Notes: a model not told the origin generated them from the letters alone. A DNA stretch of 64,000 nt from Brucella daejeonensis (GCF_014199265.1 NZ_JACIJG010000005.1:1-64000), one strand, 5' to 3'. Positions 47,471 to 56,377 are shown, counted from the stretch's first letter. Numbers and translations are program-made.

Positions 47471-47504
47471 TTTCAGGGAAAGAAAAACCAGCGAATGGTA
47501 CGCC
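47471..47504. other. putative attachment-site scar (displaced tRNA-Glu flank)
   Basis: TTTCAGGGAAAGAAAAACC followed by AGCGAATGGTACGCC closely matches the sequence at 50918-50952 next to the second tRNA-Glu (TTTCAAGGAAAAAGAAAAACC then AGCAAATGGTACGCC). TGGTACGCC is the CCA end of tRNA-Glu on the minus strand. It looks like the original downstream flank of the first tRNA-Glu, pushed 3.2 kb away by an insertion. Confidence 0.6.
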
Positions 47505-47616
47505 AAAATCGACGAAGATGAGAACTGGAATGCCAAAATTCGTAGATGACACGCGGAACAGGATGCCGATGAAAACAGCGCGAAGATAATTACTCCCCGA
47601 TAAGCCAGCACAGCTG

Positions 47617-48425
47617 CTAATCCCAATAGCCCGTTTTCGGCGGCGGATCGCCTTCAGGATCGAAGAGGTCATCGGGGTCGGGAAACAGGTTCTGTTCTTT
47701 GAGCATCCCTGACAGGACCTCCAGTTCATTGCGAGATTCGAGGACCTGCAAGCGCAGCCGCGCCCAATCGATCATGCCCCTATATTCCGGGCCAGCTTCT
47801 GACAACAGCTTACTCGCCCCGTCAATTGTCTTACGGAGTTCGATCGCCTCTCGCTGGTCATCGGCCAAGCTTTGAAGGAACTCCTGTCTTGCGATCTCTC
47901 GCTGCTGTCGCTTTTCCTGAAGGTCGCGCCGGTAAGCAAGATGTTTGCGGCGACGTTCGTCAGCTTCACGTTCCTCGCGGCGGGCTCGATCGAAATGAAC
48001 ATGATAAAGAATCCCATCCGCTATCGATTCAAGCATCGATTCCAAGGATTGGAGTCGGCCGTCAGACCAGCGCTTTCTAGCGCCATCGGCCCAATTTATA
48101 ACTTGAAAGGATAATTTGCCTTCGTGGATATAGTCGTATTCAGGCCAGAATCTCTCATAAGATAGCCACTGCCCTCAACGACGGGCAATCTCTCGCTGCC
48201 GCTCGTAGTCGTCGTGTTTCTTCTGCTCGTTAGGTGTAGGAACATGTTTCTCCCGTCGCCGGCCTTCGCTGAGTTCAAAGCGAACATTGTCTTGTCCAAG
48301 CTCAGCAGAGAATCCATGATCATTACGCTTGATCGTAAGTCCGCGTGCTTCTAACTCGATTATGAGATAGTGAATGAATGTGACTATTCGGCTCACCGAT
48401 CCCGGTGCGACGTGAAGGCTGGCTA
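47617..48425 (-). pseudogene. C-terminal part of an interrupted hypothetical gene (in-frame stop)
   Basis: One reading frame runs from about 48425 to 47617 with a single TGA at 48175-48177 (after QREIARR). Before the stop it reads LIIELEARGLTIKRNDHGF; after it GQWLSYERFWPEYDYIHEGK, RKRWSDGRLQSLESMLES and a long charged coiled coil. I recognise this as the C-terminal half of a large hypothetical protein family often found in islands, in which SDG-R-x-x-LE is conserved. The matching N-terminus is at 49187-49306 on the same strand. The family has no function I can name. Confidence 0.7.
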
Positions 48426-48426
48426 C

Positions 48427-48550
48427 GGTAATCCCCCCGTTTTTAACGGGACTCGACAGTAGAATTCAGGCCGCCATTTTCAGTTTCTGTACGGGTGTTA
48501 TTCCGCCGATTCCCATATTGGGCCGTTGGTTATTGTAGGTCCATAGCCAC
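48427..48550 (-). pseudogene. IS3-family transposase C-terminal remnant
   Basis: On the minus strand, codons 48549-48466 read WLWTYNNQRPNMGIGGITP then VQKLKMAA and stop, the characteristic C-terminus of IS3-family OrfB (YN..RP....G..P). The following GGTAATCCCCCCGTTTTTAA-containing segment (about 48427-48450) is the presumed element end. The rest of the element is missing; it is cut by the IS256 end at about 48553. Confidence 0.72.
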
Positions 48551-48553
48551 TAC

Positions 48554-49186
48554 GGAGAGTGTCCGATCTTCTGTGTAATTTGAAACCGGTCTATGCTTCA
48601 TTGAAAGGAAGCATGGATGACAATCCCGCAAGCCCTACTTGATGAACTTCTGAAGGATGTGAAGCGTCCAGAGGATTTGCTCGGTGATGCCGGGCTTATG
48701 AAAGAGCTGAAGATCCGGCTCATGGAATGGATGTTGGGTGCCGAACTGACGGAGCATCTGGGCTATGAAGAGGGCAAGGAAGCGCCGAGCGGCCAGCCGA
48801 ACCGGCGTAATGGTTCCACGAAGAAGGCGTTGAAGAGCGAAGACGGTGAGTTGCCTGTGGCGGTTCCGCGCGACCGCGACAGCAGTTTCGAGCCGGCCTT
48901 GGTGAAGAAGGGCCAGAACCGCGTCATCCGCAAATCGATCAAGACGCGCGGATCGTTTCGGGAGTGTCATAAACTTTGTGTCTCCGATCCGGCCCATGCG
49001 GTTTGATACTCAAGCGGCGAAGCGCTCCTCGAACATTATGGCGAACCGGTTTCTGGCTGCAAACCATTCGCGTACATTTCTCCCCTCTTTTTCGAAGCCA
49101 CGGATTGCCAGATAGATCAGCTTGGTTGCCGCTTCATCGGTCGGAAACCATCCGCGCGTCTTGATCGATTTGCGGATGACGCGGTT
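48554..49186. mobile_element. IS256-family remnant, rearranged with a 38-bp inverted repeat
   Basis: Left part, plus strand: an IS256-type end (GGAGAGTGTCCGATCTTCTG at 48554) and the first ~100 codons of a transposase from the ATG at 48617 (IPQALLDELLKDVKRPEDLL, EHLGYEEGKEAPSGQPNRRN, SSFEPALVKKGQ). It then jumps to NRVIRKSIKTRG, which belongs to the C-terminal region. Right part, minus strand (49185-49010): NRVIRKSIKTRGWFPTDEAA to FEERFAA, the transposase C-terminus, ending at a GGGAGTGTCATAAACTTTGT element end (48960). The shared piece forms a perfect inverted repeat, 48916-48953 with 49149-49186. Confidence 0.8.
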
Positions 49187-49306
49187 CGGGACCACGTGCC
49201 AGCGGCACAGATTGCCGATGCGATAGGCTGGAATGTCGAGCCGTTCGGCCAATTCTACCAGCGGATACGACCAGACGAGCGTGTGGAAACTTTCTCGTGA
49301 GAACAA
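49187..49306 (-). pseudogene. N-terminal part of the interrupted hypothetical gene
   Basis: SRESFHTLVWSYPLVELAER followed by LDIPAYRIGNLCRWHVVP matches the N-terminal helix-turn-helix-like motif (R-E-x-L-x-x-L-V-W-S-x-P ... C-x-x-x-x-V-P) of the same hypothetical family whose C-terminus lies at 47617-48425. After HVVP the frame enters the IS256 transposase C-terminus, so the insertion point is about 49186. The TTG at 49306 is the first possible start. Confidence 0.65.
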
Positions 49307-49388
49307 ACGGCCCGGCCCGGCGGAATAACCGAGATCCCCGCCGTTCGCAGGCGGCGGGGGTGCTTAGGGGAAGTAGTGGCTGCTTTCT

Positions 49389-50596
49389 CCGGTCTTCGAA
49401 CGAGTGCCGCAGGCTGTAAACCGAATGCTTGTCGGTCTCGAGCAGCTTGTTCTCCGAGAGATATTTGTTCAGCGTGGCAGAAAGGGAATTGCCCTTGTCG
49501 CGATAGCGGGCGAAGCCGGAGGGGCTCTGCTTCATTGCCTCCAGCGCCATGCCGACAAGCGGCACGATACGGATGGATGACTCCGTTTTGATTTCGCGGG
49601 GGCTTTCTGGATCTTCGTCCGGTTCGATCTTAATATGCGGCACGTCCGAGGACAGCATTATGCGCTCGGGCATCAGGTTGCAGATTTCGGAAGGCCGCGC
49701 CCCGGTATTCGCGCAGATAAGGAGGATGTGCCGCGCCTGATCGTTCAGGCCAGCCAGTGCGCCGGGCTTCAATAGCTGGTCGGTGATCCACTTTTTCGAG
49801 AACGGCGGACGCTTGCGTTTCTTCATGCCCTTGCGCTTGAACCGCAGGCCATCGAATGGATTCTCCCGGTCCTTCTCCTGCATGTAAGCGAAATAGTCGC
49901 GATAGACCCCAGCCAGAACACCGAGCCGACGATTGCCTATATCGGCGGTATGAGTCGGAGCGCCTTCCTTTGGCGCAATCTTCTCCATCCAGTGACAGAA
50001 ATAGGTCCGCGCATCCGCCCGGGTGATCTTCGCGATGTCCAGATCGCCCACCACTTCGATGAAGTGATCGATTCTGGCCTTCTTGCCCTTAACCCACCGG
50101 TCACGTTGTGCCGGGCTTTTGCCGTTGATTTGATGTGGCGCTATCTTCTCGACAAAGACCTTGTAGGCCTTGCTCAACGGCACAGCAGCGGAATCATCGG
50201 CAAGACCGAGAACAGCTTCCACGACCGGTTTCTGGATCGGCAGGGGTATAGCGCCGATACGCTGAAGGATTTCGTCTAAGCCCCCAGACGCTATCTGGCC
50301 GACGGTCTGATAGGTGAAGCCCATGGCCTTCGCCAGCTTCAGCGTTTTCTCGTGCTTCGTCCACGGATCGGACTATCCATGATGAGGGCCGCCCATAGTT
50401 CGGAGTCGGCCCGTTCATAGACGTCACGGAGCGCCCGAGCCTTGGCGAGGTCGGAGGTTTTCGGGGAAATGCGAATCTGTGGTGTACGCTTGTCGAGATG
50501 GAGCAGTTTGGTCGGGACGCGGCGACGATATTGATAACGACCGTCTCGAAGGACGATGAATCGATCTGGATCGTTTTCGCGCTTCCGCCCTGCCAT
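49389..50596 (-). pseudogene. tyrosine-recombinase integrase, frameshifted and C-terminally truncated
   Basis: The N-terminus (50596-50370) reads DPDRFIVLRDGRYQYRRRVP, a DUF6538-type start, to ELWAALIMDS. A one-base loss near 50365 shifts the frame; the continuation DPWTKHEKTLKLAKAMGFTY runs on to RHILLICANTGARPSEICNL (catalytic Arg box) and YSLRHSFEDR. Homology stops at 49389, before the segment that should hold the catalytic Tyr; the remaining codons are unrelated. It is oriented away from tRNA-Glu copy 1 (its 5' end is 125 bp from the tRNA), as expected for an island integrase. It cannot be active. Confidence 0.85.
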
Positions 50597-50720
50597 TTTG
50601 GCCGCCCCATCGTGTCACGCTTCCGCAAGGATTTGTGTCACGGATTTCGTCAAATCGCAACGGTTCCGGGAGTTAGATCGGAAAAAGCGTAATGATTTCA
50701 ATGGGTATTGCAAAAAAAAG

Positions 50721-50795
50721 TGGTACGCCCAAGGGGAATCGAACCCCTGTCTGCGCCGTGAAAGGGCGCTGTCCTAACCGCTAGACGATGGGCGC
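50721..50795 (-). tRNA. tRNA-Glu (UUC), copy 1
   Basis: The minus strand folds as a full tRNA: acceptor GCGCCCA / TGGGCGT, D arm GTCTAGCGGTTAGGAC, anticodon arm GCGCC-CTTTCAC-GGCGC (anticodon TTC), T arm AGGGGTTCGATTCCCCT and an encoded CCA. It is adjacent to the integrase pseudogene and presumed to be the island's insertion site. Confidence 0.97.
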
Positions 50796-50943
50796 CTGTC
50801 GCTGGTGTGGGGCGCTTATAGTCAGGAAATTTCCGACTTGCAAGCCCCTTTTTCACCAATCCGTGAATAAATTCAGACGGCGTGAAACATCGCGCTTCAA
50901 GCGCTAAATCTCTGAATTTCAAGGAAAAAGAAAAACCAGCAAA

Positions 50944-51018
50944 TGGTACGCCCAAGGGGAATCGAACCCCTGTCTGCGCCGTGAAAGGGCGCTGTCCTAA
51001 CCGCTAGACGATGGGCGC
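50944..51018 (-). tRNA. tRNA-Glu (UUC), copy 2
   Basis: Identical over 75 nt to copy 1, with encoded CCA, 223 bp away on the same strand. The upstream flanks of both copies are also alike for about 60 bp (GTCGCTGGTGTG, GGGCTTATA, TCAGGAA), so the pair arose by a local duplication. Probably the intact transcription unit of the two. Confidence 0.97.
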
Positions 51019-51220
51019 CTGTCGCTGGTGTGAGTGGGCTTATATTCAGGAAGGTCCTGACTCGCAAGCCCCAAAAATCACTTTTCTGAAAAAAATCCGA
51101 TGGGTTATGAAAACGGGGACAAACTGATGCGGTTTTGCGGTTATTTGCTTGAAAACAAAGGCAAAAGAAAAAGCCGGATCGCGTGATCCGGCTTGCATCA
51201 TGCGGGAAAGGTCTTTTCCA

Positions 51221-52468
51221 TCAGCCCTTGCAGCGCCAGTTCCAGTCACGTTCCGGGCCAACATCGACGTGAACCGATTTCGTGTGGCAGTAGGTGCCGA
51301 CGCCGCCGCGTCCCGACATGGAGCGGGCGTAGCGGGCGACTTCCCATTTGGAAACGCCATCGATCTGAATGTCGGCTGCCGCGCAGATCATGTGAAACGA
51401 TTTGCGTGCGCCGTTGACCTTGCGGTTATAAGTGGGGCTGCGATAGCCCGAAGTCACCATCACCGGCCGACGGAAATGCCTTTCCATGTTTCGCAACATG
51501 GCGACGAGTTGAGGCTTGAGGCAGGCGACATCGACTGTTTCGCGCTGGACCTTCAGGCCGTTCGGCGAGAGTCGGGCAAGGCCGGGCGCGGAAGCAAGCG
51601 TTACGCTCGCAAATTCATCGTCTTCATTCGCGTCGATATCGCTATCGTCGTAAATGCTGTTGCGGTGCTTGATCTCGAAGCCGCCATTGGGGCGAACGCC
51701 GGGCAGGGAATAGTTATACTCATGCTTGGCAGACGGAGAGACCGGCTTTACCACGGCAAGTTTCCGGTTTTCGGCCTTTTTGGAGCGCGCGTCGGTCGAT
51801 TCGTCAGAGAAAAGGCGGGCAATGCTGTTCTGGGACGGTGTCGGCCGCTGCGGTGAAGCATAGGCGCTCTTCGTGGAGCCGAACAGCGACGCGACCTGAA
51901 CGGGTTTTTCCGTTTCTGCCGGTTTTGCTGCTTCCGCCTGTTGCGGCTTGGCGGCTTCGTCCTTTTTGGTTTCTGCAGACGGTGCTTCCGGTTCGGCGCT
52001 ATTTTCCGCCGCAGGCTTCGGCTCGCCCGCCTTGCTGCCGAATATTCCAAAAAGCGAAGTGCTTTTGGCGGGCTTCGGGGCGAGGGCTGCTACTTCGGCC
52101 GGTTGTGCGCCAGCCGGTGCGCCATTCGGTGCGGAGGATTTTGCCGCAGCCGTCTTGCTCTCGGTACTGGTATTGTCGGTCGTTCCGGCGTTCGCAACAT
52201 CGGCGGGCTTGGTTTCGTCCTGTTTGGCGTCAGTCTTTTTCTCGTCCGCGACCGGAGCGCCTGCCGTTTCGGCGGCGACGGTCTGATCGACCGCACTTTG
52301 CAGGCTGTCTGCGAGCAGCGAACCATCGCTGCCGGAGGTCATCTGGAGCGGCTTGCCGTCAAGACCGGTGCCGGTCGAGGTGCAGGACGTGACAATGAGC
52401 GCAAGCAGCGCCACGCTGCCTGAAAGAAACCTGCCGGCGGTCCGGTGTGTTGGTTGTGCAAATTTCAA
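51221..52468 (-). CDS. lipoprotein with DUF882/peptidase M15-like C-terminal domain
   Basis: A 415-residue protein. The N-terminus is a lipoprotein signal (LLALIVTSC); residues about 50-230 are low-complexity, rich in Ala, Lys, Glu and Pro; the last ~115 residues form a DUF882/YcbK-type domain: VMVTSGYRSPTYNRKVNGAR, KSFHMICAAADIQIDG and THCHT-like YCHTKSVHVDVGP, with the H-x-x-x-x-A-x-D and H-V-D zinc motifs of M15 peptidases. It is probably an envelope peptidoglycan peptidase. The start is a TTG with GGAG seven bases upstream. Confidence 0.82.
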   Translation of the reverse strand: MKFAQPTHRTAGRFLSGSVALLALIVTSCTSTGTGLDGKPLQMTSGSDGSLLADSLQSAVDQTVAAETAGAPVADEKKTDAKQDETKPADVANAGTTDNTSTESKTAAAKSSAPNGAPAGAQPAEVAALAPKPAKSTSLFGIFGSKAGEPKPAAENSAEPEAPSAETKKDEAAKPQQAEAAKPAETEKPVQVASLFGSTKSAYASPQRPTPSQNSIARLFSDESTDARSKKAENRKLAVVKPVSPSAKHEYNYSLPGVRPNGGFEIKHRNSIYDDSDIDANEDDEFASVTLASAPGLARLSPNGLKVQRETVDVACLKPQLVAMLRNMERHFRRPVMVTSGYRSPTYNRKVNGARKSFHMICAAADIQIDGVSKWEVARYARSMSGRGGVGTYCHTKSVHVDVGPERDWNWRCKG

Positions 52469-53036
52469 CAGTCTGCTCCAGCTCGATTTCCCTGACCAGT
52501 TTGGCGGTCCCGGAATGGCCCCGGCCTACCTGGTTTCGGGAGATCGGCTCTCCCGTGCAAAGATGACCCCATGCCCTGTATGGAGTCTTCCTCACAGTTC
52601 CCGGTAATCGATTCCGGGAAAGAAATTCAGAAATATCAGCACATTATGATTGTCACTTCACAGCAGTGACAGCCATTTCGCTGTATTGCGCAAATCACCC
52701 GGCGGGCAATTCGTTACCAATTTTTAAGTTTTTTAGCTGCCGAGCGCAACTATTGATGTGAATTTTGGGTTGGTGAACTTCCCGGCATGTAAGAAAAACC
52801 TGAATATGACGAAATATTACTTTTTGTAACTTTTGGTTATATCTCGTTGTTCTGATTCGTGCCCGTCGTCCGCACGGGGCCCGGAACCGGCATCCCTGGG
52901 CGCGGGAATTTCCGATTTGGGCCACTCGCTTGTTGACAGGACGCCTTGTCATGGTGCTATCCCTTCGCAATTGCTTTATCTTTGTCTGGTGTTGTGGCCA
53001 ACGGCACCCCATGCGGCATCAACCGGGAACAGAAAC
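52469..53036. other. 568-bp gene-free region between divergent genes
   Basis: No credible gene is seen on either strand. It holds the promoter regions of the divergent DUF882 and lipoprotein genes. GC-rich dyads lie at about 52500-52560 (for example TTTCGGGAGATCGGCTCTCC), and 52620-52850 is AT-rich. No named motif was recognised. Confidence 0.5.
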
Positions 53037-53384
53037 ATGACCAAGCATACGCGGCAGATCGCCAATATCCTGCTGGCAGCAACGGCCGCCGCGATGCTCA
53101 CTGCCTGCGCTGGCGGAAAAGAGTTTCAGGGTGTGCCGCAGGAAGGGGCGCTGCGCACCGGTACCTATCCGACATTCGGACGTATGCCGAAGGCTGCGAC
53201 GACGCAGATCACCGTCGAGGAAAAGCAGCAGCTCACGACCAATCTCGATGCCGACCGCACGCAACTGGCGGTGTCGAAGAGCGCCGGCGGCGGTTTCACG
53301 CCAGCCGAAGCCGCGGCCCTGCGCAAGCAGGCTGAACAGGAAACCGACGCTACATTGAAGCAGATCGAAGCCGGGGAAGAATAA
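53037..53384 (+). CDS. small Ala/Gln-rich lipoprotein
   Basis: A 115-residue exported protein: signal with lipobox LTAC (Cys about residue 24), then GGKEFQGVPQEGALRTGTYP and a helical C-terminal half with many Ala, Gln and Glu. It matches a family of hypothetical lipoproteins common in Rhizobiales, with no function I know. The frame is open from 52833, but the ATG at 53037 starts the signal peptide. Confidence 0.7.
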   Translation: MTKHTRQIANILLAATAAAMLTACAGGKEFQGVPQEGALRTGTYPTFGRMPKAATTQITVEEKQQLTTNLDADRTQLAVSKSAGGGFTPAEAAALRKQAEQETDATLKQIEAGEE

Positions 53385-53397
53385 TCCTCCTTTCGGT

Positions 53398-53472
53398 GTG
53401 GTCTCTTCGATTCCGATATTGGCTCGGCACCTTTATCAGAGGGATGCAAATGTCGGAATCAGACCACGCTAG
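53398..53472. repeat. degenerate relative of hairpin 1 of the 163-bp repeat
   Basis: GTGGTCTCTTCGATTCCGAT ... then GCAAATGTCGGAATCAGACC followed by ACGCTAG. The right arm equals the reverse complement of the first arm of the repeats at 23541, and the left arm carries the same 4-base insertion (TTCG) position. Thus it is one copy of the family in opposite orientation, with a different loop. Confidence 0.75.
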
Positions 53473-53589
53473 GACGAAAAACTGCGCCCTTTGGCGCCGT
53501 GTATGTCTCGACCCGATTCGATTACAGGTGTATAGCTCCTCCCTGGCGCATGTGCGTCATTACGTTTAACCCTCCTTTGGAACAGGATC

Positions 53590-54813
53590 ATGTCGGAAGA
53601 ATTCCATAAAGTCCGCCGTCTGCCCCCTTATGTCTTTGAACAGGTCAACCGTCTGAAGGCATCGGCGCGAGCGGCGGGTGCCGACATCATCGATCTTGGC
53701 ATGGGCAATCCCGATCTGCCGACCTCGCAGAATATCGTCGACAAGCTGTGCGAGGCCGTTCAGGACCCGCGCGCGCATCGCTATTCGGCTTCGAAGGGCA
53801 TTCCGGGGCTGCGCCGCGCGCAGGCGCAATATTATGCGCGCCGCTTCGGCGTGAAGCTCAACCCGGATACGCAGGTCGTCGCCACGCTCGGCTCCAAGGA
53901 AGGCTTTGCCAATATGGCGCAGGCCATCACCGCGCCGGGCGATGTGGTACTGTGCCCGGACCCGACCTATCCGATCCACTCCTTCGGCTTCATCATGTCG
54001 GGCGGCGTGGTCCGCTCCATTCAGGCAAAGCCGGACGAAAACTTCATCACGGCGCTGGAGCGCGGTGTGAAGCACTCGATCCCGAAGCCGATCGCGCTGA
54101 TCCTCAACTTCCCGTCCAATCCGACCGCTTATGTGGCCACGCTCGACTTCTATAAGGATGTGGTGGCTTTTGCGCGCAAGCATGACATCGTCATCCTGTC
54201 GGATTTGGCCTATTCGGAAATCTATTTCGATGGCAATCCGCCGCCGTCGGTGCTGGAAGTGCCGGGCGCGATGGATGTGACGGTGGAATTCACCTCCATG
54301 TCGAAGTCGTTCTCCATGCCGGGATGGCGCATGGGCTTTGCCGTCGGCAATGAGCGTCTGATCGCGGCGCTTACCCGCGTGAAATCCTATCTCGATTACG
54401 GTGCGTTCACGCCGATCCAGGTGGCGGCGACGGCCGCGCTCAACGGTGACGGTTCGGACATCGCCTATGTGCGCAACGTCTACAGGCAGCGCCGCGACGT
54501 GCTGGTCGAAAGCTTCGGACGCGCGGGCTGGGAGATTCCGCCTCCGGCCGCGACGATGTTCGCCTGGGTTCCGATACCGGAACGCTTCCGCTCACTGGGT
54601 TCGCTGGAATTTTCCAAGCTTCTGGTGGAGCAGGCCGATGTGGCCGTTGCACCGGGCATCGGCTTCGGCGAACATGGCGACGATTATGTGCGTATCGCTC
54701 TGGTCGAGAACGAGCATCGCATTCGTCAGGCCGCGCGCAACATCAAGCGGTTCCTCTCCGCCAAGGATGAAAACCTGCAAAATGTGATTCCGCTCGACGG
54801 CCGTCGCGGATAA
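53590..54813 (+). CDS. class I/II aminotransferase (alanine transaminase AlaC-like)
   Basis: A 407-residue PLP enzyme. DLGMGNPDLPTSQNIVDKLC, YSASKGIPGLRRAQAQYYAR, LILNFPSNPTAYVATLDFY and the PLP-lysine block EFTSMSKSFSMPGWRMGFA are the class I signature. Similarity is closest, as I judge, to AlaC/LL-diaminopimelate-type aminotransferases. It is followed by homoserine dehydrogenase after 82 bp, a pairing common in alphaproteobacteria and suggestive of amino-acid synthesis. The exact substrate pair is not certain. CAGGATC lies before the ATG. Confidence 0.88.
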   Translation: MSEEFHKVRRLPPYVFEQVNRLKASARAAGADIIDLGMGNPDLPTSQNIVDKLCEAVQDPRAHRYSASKGIPGLRRAQAQYYARRFGVKLNPDTQVVATLGSKEGFANMAQAITAPGDVVLCPDPTYPIHSFGFIMSGGVVRSIQAKPDENFITALERGVKHSIPKPIALILNFPSNPTAYVATLDFYKDVVAFARKHDIVILSDLAYSEIYFDGNPPPSVLEVPGAMDVTVEFTSMSKSFSMPGWRMGFAVGNERLIAALTRVKSYLDYGAFTPIQVAATAALNGDGSDIAYVRNVYRQRRDVLVESFGRAGWEIPPPAATMFAWVPIPERFRSLGSLEFSKLLVEQADVAVAPGIGFGEHGDDYVRIALVENEHRIRQAARNIKRFLSAKDENLQNVIPLDGRRG

Positions 54814-54895
54814 AATTTCAGAATAACTGCGGGCCGTCACTCACGGTCCGCAGCATCCCGCCCGATAAAGCTACTCCATACAGAAGGTCGAAATA

Positions 54896-56215
54896 ATGAG
54901 TGATGCATTGCGGATCGGCGTTGCCGGCCTCGGCACCGTTGGTGCTTCGGTGTTGCGTATCCTGCGTGACAAGTCCGACATGCTCACACGCCAATGCGGC
55001 AAGCCCGTGACGGTTACGGCGGTCAGCGCCCGCGACCGTACGCGGGATCGCGGTGTCGATCTTGCCGGTATTGCGTGGTTCGACGATCCGGTGGAACTGG
55101 CGAAATCCGCCGACATCGACGTTTTCGTGGAACTGATCGGCGGCGAAGACGGCCCGGCCAAGGCGTCGGTGGAAGCTGCCCTGCATAGCGGTCGCCATGT
55201 CGTGACCGCCAACAAGGCGCTGCTTGCCCGCCATGGTGTCGCTCTCGCCAGGATCGCCGAGGACAAGGGCGTCCTGTTGAATTTCGAAGCTGCCGTTGCG
55301 GGCGGCATACCGGTTATCAAGGCGATGCGTGAATCGCTCACCGGCAATACGGTTTCGCGCGTTTATGGCATCATGAACGGCACCTGCAACTATATCCTGA
55401 CCCGGATGTGGGAAGAGGGGATTTCGTTCGAAGCCTGCCTGAAGGACGCGCAACGGCTGGGCTATGCCGAAGCCGATCCGACCTTCGATATCGAAGGCAA
55501 CGACACCGCGCACAAGCTGGCTCTTTTGACCAGCCTTGCCTTTGGCACGCAGATTGCCGCCGCCGATATTTATCTGGAAGGCATCAGCAATATTTCTCTG
55601 GCCGATATTCGCGCCGCCGACGAGCTTGGCTATCGCATCAAGCTTCTCGGCGTTGCGCAGAAGACCGATACCGGCATCGAGCAGCGCGTGCATCCGACCA
55701 TGGTGCCGACCTCGTCGGTCATCGCGCAGGTGCATGGCGTCACGAACGCCGTCGCCATCGAAACCGATCTTCTGGGCGAGCTTCTGCTTTCCGGTCCCGG
55801 CGCTGGCGGCAATGCGACGGCTTCCGCCGTCATCGGCGATATCGCCGATATCGCCAAGAGCCGTCCGGGTTTCCAGCACGGTCCGGTATTCAGCACGCCC
55901 GCCAGGGCCTTGCAGCCTTACAAGCGCGCCAAGATGCGCAAACATGCGGGCGGTTACTTCATCCGCCTGACCGTGTTCGACCGCATCGGCGCCTTTGCCG
56001 CGATTGCCAAGCGCATGGCGGAAAATGACATTTCGCTCGAATCGATCGTGCAGCGCCCGCCTATGGACGACATGCAGCAGGAGGGAACCAAGACGGTGAT
56101 CCTCGTTACGCATGAAACGACGGAAGCCGCCGTCAAAAAGGCGCTGGAAGCCATCCTCAAGGACGATCATCTGGTGAGCAAGCCGCAGATGATCCGCATC
56201 GAACGGGCTGGCTGA
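54896..56215 (+). CDS. hom: homoserine dehydrogenase
   Basis: A 439-residue NAD(P)-dependent enzyme reducing aspartate semialdehyde to homoserine for Thr and Met synthesis. VAGLGTVGASVLRILRDKS is the Rossmann motif; HVVTANKALLARHG, GIMNGTCNYILTRMWEEG and YAEADPTFDIEGNDTAHKLA are catalytic-domain blocks; the last ~90 residues (FIRLTVFDRIGAFAAIAKRM) form a regulatory ACT domain. It is monofunctional, without aspartokinase. An imperfect hairpin (about 54828-54852) lies between it and the aminotransferase gene. Confidence 0.95.
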   Translation: MSDALRIGVAGLGTVGASVLRILRDKSDMLTRQCGKPVTVTAVSARDRTRDRGVDLAGIAWFDDPVELAKSADIDVFVELIGGEDGPAKASVEAALHSGRHVVTANKALLARHGVALARIAEDKGVLLNFEAAVAGGIPVIKAMRESLTGNTVSRVYGIMNGTCNYILTRMWEEGISFEACLKDAQRLGYAEADPTFDIEGNDTAHKLALLTSLAFGTQIAAADIYLEGISNISLADIRAADELGYRIKLLGVAQKTDTGIEQRVHPTMVPTSSVIAQVHGVTNAVAIETDLLGELLLSGPGAGGNATASAVIGDIADIAKSRPGFQHGPVFSTPARALQPYKRAKMRKHAGGYFIRLTVFDRIGAFAAIAKRMAENDISLESIVQRPPMDDMQQEGTKTVILVTHETTEAAVKKALEAILKDDHLVSKPQMIRIERAG

Positions 56216-56377
56216 GAGCGGAACATAAAACGATTGCGCTAAATCGATTAAGTATTTGAACGCGTATTGTTTTTAGTTTTCACCCTTGCCGTATGCGACT
56301 GACTTTGACAAAACAGTCACAGTAATCCGCAAAGATTGGGTCGCTTTAACGCAATTCGAATTCAGGACTTTGTTCAA

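Larger units (their letters stand above)
47490..50720. mobile_element. decayed genomic island at tRNA-Glu
   Basis: The region runs from the displaced tRNA flank at 47.49 kb to the CCA end of tRNA-Glu copy 1. It contains an integrase pseudogene adjacent to the tRNA, a broken hypothetical gene, and IS256- and IS3-family remnants. No intact gene remains. The housekeeping genes sfsA and the tRNAs lie immediately outside. Confidence 0.7.

Noticed and set aside
51046-51220. Additional tRNA or island sequence beyond tRNA-Glu copy 2
   Set aside because: No further tRNA fold or repeat end found; the sequence leads straight to the DUF882 gene.
52359-52595. 78-codon minus-strand frame upstream of the DUF882 gene
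   Set aside because: Overlaps the DUF882 signal peptide in another frame and shows no conserved pattern.
54828-54852. Terminator or amino-acid riboswitch between the aminotransferase and hom genes
   Set aside because: Only a short imperfect hairpin with a G-T pair and no T run; no SAM- or threonine-leader features were seen.
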